A stretch of DNA of 7,258 nucleotides. It comes from Bacteroidota bacterium. Its GTDB lineage: Bacteria; Bacteroidota; Bacteroidia; JACCXN01. Below are positions 5,029-7,258 of this stretch, one piece after another. Every line of letters begins with the position of its first letter. The stretch's first letter is position 1. The notes under the pieces are model-generated. The model was not told the origin of the DNA. It worked only from the letters and a program-made list of their open reading frames with translations, and did not search any database. Made by a program: the position numbers and the translations under genes. The DNA lies in the NCBI GenBank assembly GCA_947462515.1, contig CANHPJ010000079.1:1-7258 (forward strand), given 5' to 3'.

Positions 5029-5751
5029 TTGAATTTTTTAAAGTATTTCATCTTACTTTTCTCAAAAGAAAAAAAATATTACCGGGAAATAAATAACCTT
5101 TTGGGTTTTTATCCCGGTAATATTGCTTTATATCAAACCGCTTTCAGACATAAGTCTGCCGCCTCAGAAACTTCTCACGGCTCCAAGAATAGTAATGAAA
5201 GAATGGAATATCTCGGTGATGCCATCTTCGGGTCTGTAATTGCCCACTATCTTTTTAAGAAGTTTCCCTATAAGGATGAAGGTTTTCTCACCAAAATGCG
5301 ATCTAAAATTGCTTGTCGAGAATTTATGAATAAGCTGGCTGTAAAAATGGGAATTAATCAGTTTGTAATCTATCAAGGGGATAAAAATTCCAGGTTCAAA
5401 TCAATAAACGGCGATGCTTTTGAAGCACTCATAGGTGCTATTTATCTCGATAAAGGCTATGATTTTGCCGAGAAATTTATTCTCGAGCGTATCATTAATC
5501 TTCACGTGGACATGGAGGAGGTGGAAACTACCGAAACTGATTTTAAAAGCAAGCTCATCAACTATATCCAAAAGGAAAAAAAATCAATGCAGTTTGATAT
5601 TGAGGAAGAGCAGATTAAAGGTCACCAAAAACAATATAAGGTATCCCTAATCATTGATGATGAATTGGTTGGAAAAGGTCTTGACGTTTCTAAAAAAAGA
5701 GCAGAACAACAAGCTGCTCATAAAGCCTGTGAATTCTTTAATATACTATGA
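5029..5751 (+). CDS. rnc: Ribonuclease III
   Basis: RNase III cuts double-stranded RNA, for example in rRNA precursor processing (EC 3.1.26.3). The 240 residues show the catalytic domain first: NERMEYLGDAIFG at 56-68 with Glu60 and Asp64, and NGDAFEALIGA at 127-137 with Asp129 and Glu132, the four metal ligands of the family. A double-stranded RNA-binding domain follows at about 170-237, ending in the SKKRAEQQAAHKA helix. I accept TTG 5029 as the start: the only upstream in-frame codons before a stop (5005-5007) are poor initiators, and the first ATG inside the frame comes too late, within the signature. Relative to E. coli there is an N-terminal extension of about 20 residues, hydrophobic then basic (FLKYFILLF, then KEKK). 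It follows fabF by 5 bases, so it is probably cotranscribed. Its 3' end converges on rsmA with 57 bases between the stops. Confidence 0.95.
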   Translation: MNFLKYFILLFSKEKKYYREINNLLGFYPGNIALYQTAFRHKSAASETSHGSKNSNERMEYLGDAIFGSVIAHYLFKKFPYKDEGFLTKMRSKIACREFMNKLAVKMGINQFVIYQGDKNSRFKSINGDAFEALIGAIYLDKGYDFAEKFILERIINLHVDMEEVETTETDFKSKLINYIQKEKKSMQFDIEEEQIKGHQKQYKVSLIIDDELVGKGLDVSKKRAEQQAAHKACEFFNIL

Positions 5752-5808
5752 TTTTTGTTTCCCGATAATCAGTAACAACAAATATTCTTTTTCAAACCAT
5801 CTTCGTTT

Positions 5809-6597
5809 TTATAAAGCCTTTTTTTCAACCAGGTTGGTCAGCTCTACAAAATCCTCAACCGATAGCTCTTCGGCCCTCTTGGTGAAAAATGGATGACTTG
5901 AAATCTCCGGCTTGTCATGAATGTAAGGCTTTAAAGAATTTCGTAAAGTCTTCCTTCTTTGGTTGAATCCTGCCTTTACTACCTTAACAAATAAAATTTC
6001 ATTACAACCCAATTCCATAGTTTTGTTCCTTGTACAACGTATTACGGCAGACTTAACTCTAGGGGGCGGTGTGAACACATCTTCATGCACTGTGAACAAG
6101 TATTCAATGGTGTAAAAAGCCTGCAGGAAAACGCTTAAAATCCCGTATGTTTTGTTTTTCGGCGGTGCCGCTATTCTTTCTGCTACTTCTTTTTGAAACA
6201 TCCCCACTAATACCGGAACTTTGTCCCGGTGCTCCAGCATTTTAAATAGTATCTGCGATGAGATATTATATGGAAAATTACCTATTATGGCAAATTGCTC
6301 ATTAAATAAATCTTCAAGGTTCAGCTTAAGAAAATCTCCCGAGATGATGCGGTTTTCCAAACTTGGAAACTTTTTTTGAAGGAAAGCGATAGATTCCCTA
6401 TCTATATCGATTATTGTAGTCTCATAATCTGTTTTTTGAAGTAAAAACTGAGTAAGTACTCCCATTCCCGGACCAATCTCAAGCACTTTTTTAAATTGTA
6501 AAGCAGGATTAAGTGCTTCAACTATGTTTTCTGCTATTGTTAAATCGTTTAAAAAATGTTGTCCGAGGTGTTTTTTTGCTCTTACTGTTTCTCTCAT
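5809..6597 (-). CDS. rsmA: 16S rRNA (adenine(1518)-N6/adenine(1519)-N6)-dimethyltransferase
   Basis: RsmA (KsgA) uses S-adenosylmethionine to dimethylate two adjacent adenines in the 3' hairpin of 16S rRNA during late 30S assembly (EC 2.1.1.182). The 262 residues show KKHLGQHFL at 8-16, the SAM-binding loop EIGPGMGVLT at 40-49, an acidic ribose-binding end to strand 2 (IDID, 63-66), GDFL at 87-90, and the catalytic NFPYN at 107-111, an accepted form of the family's NLPY motif. The C-terminal part has FTPPPRVKSAV at 175-185 and FNQRRKTLRNSL at 211-222, both typical of RsmA. It is the last gene of the TPR-DUF4286-rsmA minus-strand group, 90 bases after DUF4286. A -7-like element 11 bases upstream may give it its own promoter. 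Its 3' end converges on rnc. Confidence 0.96.
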   Translation of the reverse strand: MRETVRAKKHLGQHFLNDLTIAENIVEALNPALQFKKVLEIGPGMGVLTQFLLQKTDYETTIIDIDRESIAFLQKKFPSLENRIISGDFLKLNLEDLFNEQFAIIGNFPYNISSQILFKMLEHRDKVPVLVGMFQKEVAERIAAPPKNKTYGILSVFLQAFYTIEYLFTVHEDVFTPPPRVKSAVIRCTRNKTMELGCNEILFVKVVKAGFNQRRKTLRNSLKPYIHDKPEISSHPFFTKRAEELSVEDFVELTNLVEKKAL

Positions 6598-6608
6598 CTA
6601 GCTTGTTT

Positions 6609-6616
6609 CAAAAATA
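6609..6616 (-). promoter_or_regulatory. Possible -7 promoter element for rsmA
   Basis: On the minus strand this reads TATTTTTG, an exact TAnnTTTG match, 11 bases before the rsmA ATG. Transcription would begin only a few bases before the start codon. No TTG-type -33 element stands at the right distance, so the site may be chance in an AT-rich gap. Confidence 0.25.
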
Positions 6617-6687
6617 TAATTGTTGTTTCTGTTAATCCTTTCCGGTAAATTTTTACGATTGACGGGAGATTGTTATTTATCAATGCG

Positions 6688-6987
6688 CTATACCACTTCT
6701 AATAATGTTCTAAAAGCTACAAATTTTCCAACATACCTATCCTGGTGTTCTTTTTGTAATCGTGGTGCCTGCTGGCTGTAATATTCCTCCAAATCTGCCA
6801 TCGAAGCACAGGTATATTGAATAGAATAGGTCATGCCCGATTCCTCTTCCACCAAAACTCTGCAGAAACGATTTTCAAGGAAATAACCGGTTTTCATAAC
6901 ATCAGGAATATGTGTTTCCTTCATCCAATTAAGCCACTCTTCATGTACGTCATTTTCGATGTTTACTGTAACGTTATAAATAATCAT
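6688..6987 (-). CDS. DUF4286 family protein
   Basis: The 99-residue product begins MIIYNVTVNIENDVHEEWLNWMKE, followed by HIPDVMKTGYF, RVLVEEES...TYSIQYTC and KFVAFRTLLEV. This order matches the DUF4286 family, found mostly in Bacteroidota. The alternation of strands and helices and the YxVxVxI...W...HIP pattern suggest a ferredoxin-like or dimeric alpha/beta-barrel fold, as in small monooxygenase-like proteins, but no catalytic residues can be named. It has no signal peptide or membrane segment, so it is probably cytosolic. It lies 61 bases after the TPR gene and 90 bases before rsmA, all on the same strand, an arrangement I associate with Bacteroidota. Its function is unknown; the link to rsmA is by position only. 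Confidence 0.88.
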   Translation of the reverse strand: MIIYNVTVNIENDVHEEWLNWMKETHIPDVMKTGYFLENRFCRVLVEEESGMTYSIQYTCASMADLEEYYSQQAPRLQKEHQDRYVGKFVAFRTLLEVV

Positions 6988-6990
6988 AAT

Positions 6991-7023
6991 CGAATAATTT
7001 TTTGTTTTTAGAATAAATATTCG
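6991..7023. repeat. Inverted repeat just upstream of the DUF4286 start
   Basis: CGAATA (6991-6996) and TATTCG (7018-7023) are perfect 6-base arms with a 21-base AT-rich spacer. In the minus-strand transcript the second arm ends 3 bases before the DUF4286 start codon, so a folded stem could hinder initiation. The arms are short and the stem weak. Confidence 0.25.
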
Positions 7024-7048
7024 TTTTTATATTCCCCTTTTCTGGAGT

Positions 7049-7258
7049 TTAATTCACCACATCGCCCCTCAGTGCTCTGAATCTTTTTCTGGCTTCAACA
7101 GTTAATAAACTTCCCGGGTAGTCTGTTAATAGTTTTTGGTAATGCTCTTTTGCCTTTTCATTATTATTAAAATAATATTGATTCATTTCGGCTAAACGAA
7201 ATAATGCGTCATCAGCCAATATATCCGTAGCATATTGATCCAAGATGGACTGATAAAG
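7049..7258 (-). CDS. Tetratricopeptide-repeat protein (C-terminal 69 residues only)
   Basis: The reading frame is open to the right edge, so the N-terminus and true start lie outside the window; a TTG at 7243 is internal, since the frame continues beyond it. The visible part reads as one TPR-like helix pair: ADDALFRLAEMNQYYFNN, then EKAKEHYQKLLTDYPGS, with the A, Y and P positions typical of TPR helices. The end, TVEARKRFRALRGD, is basic and matches the C-terminus of large TPR proteins found upstream of DUF4286 in Bacteroidota. TPR proteins form scaffolds for protein contacts; the partner is not known. Signal peptide and repeat number cannot be judged from this fragment. It is the upstream gene of the TPR-DUF4286-rsmA group. 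Confidence 0.8.
   Translation of the reverse strand, partial: LYQSILDQYATDILADDALFRLAEMNQYYFNNNEKAKEHYQKLLTDYPGSLLTVEARKRFRALRGDVVN

Overview
The window looks like a piece of ordinary chromosome from a member of the Bacteroidota. It is AT-rich. The gene families point the same way: a DUF4286 protein next to a TPR protein and rsmA, a PurN with a GGKGM-type active-site loop, and an Nfu-type NifU protein. Several gaps contain TAnnTTTG-like -7 promoter elements, and most genes lack a Shine-Dalgarno sequence. I cannot name a genus from sequence alone.

Layout, left to right. The 5' part of an Nfu-type Fe-S scaffold gene (minus strand) runs off the left edge. An acylphosphatase gene (minus) follows. 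Divergent from it is a small cysteine-rich four-helix copper-binding protein of the Csp3/DUF326 type (plus). A gap of about 320 bases without a gene holds several inverted repeats. Next is a tight minus-strand operon, purN-marC-rnhA, with a 4-base overlap between purN and marC and a 1-base gap between marC and rnhA. A 286-base AT-rich divergent promoter region separates it from a plus-strand fatty-acid cluster, acpP-fabF-rnc. Converging on rnc is a minus-strand group: a TPR protein (cut by the right edge), a DUF4286 protein and rsmA.

The genes serve housekeeping roles. Acyl carrier protein and the elongating ketoacyl-ACP synthase make fatty acids. PurN makes a purine precursor. RNase H, RNase III and the KsgA/RsmA methyltransferase work on RNA. 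The Nfu protein carries Fe-S clusters and the Csp-like protein probably binds Cu(I). I found no mobile element, CRISPR array, phage gene, toxin-antitoxin pair, tRNA or rRNA.

I do not see a new multi-gene system. The points most worth a second look are the cytosolic Csp-like protein with 16 cysteines, the strong Shine-Dalgarno of acpP against an SD-poor background, the hairpin between acpP and fabF, the translational coupling of marC to purN, and the repeat-rich gap after the Csp gene.
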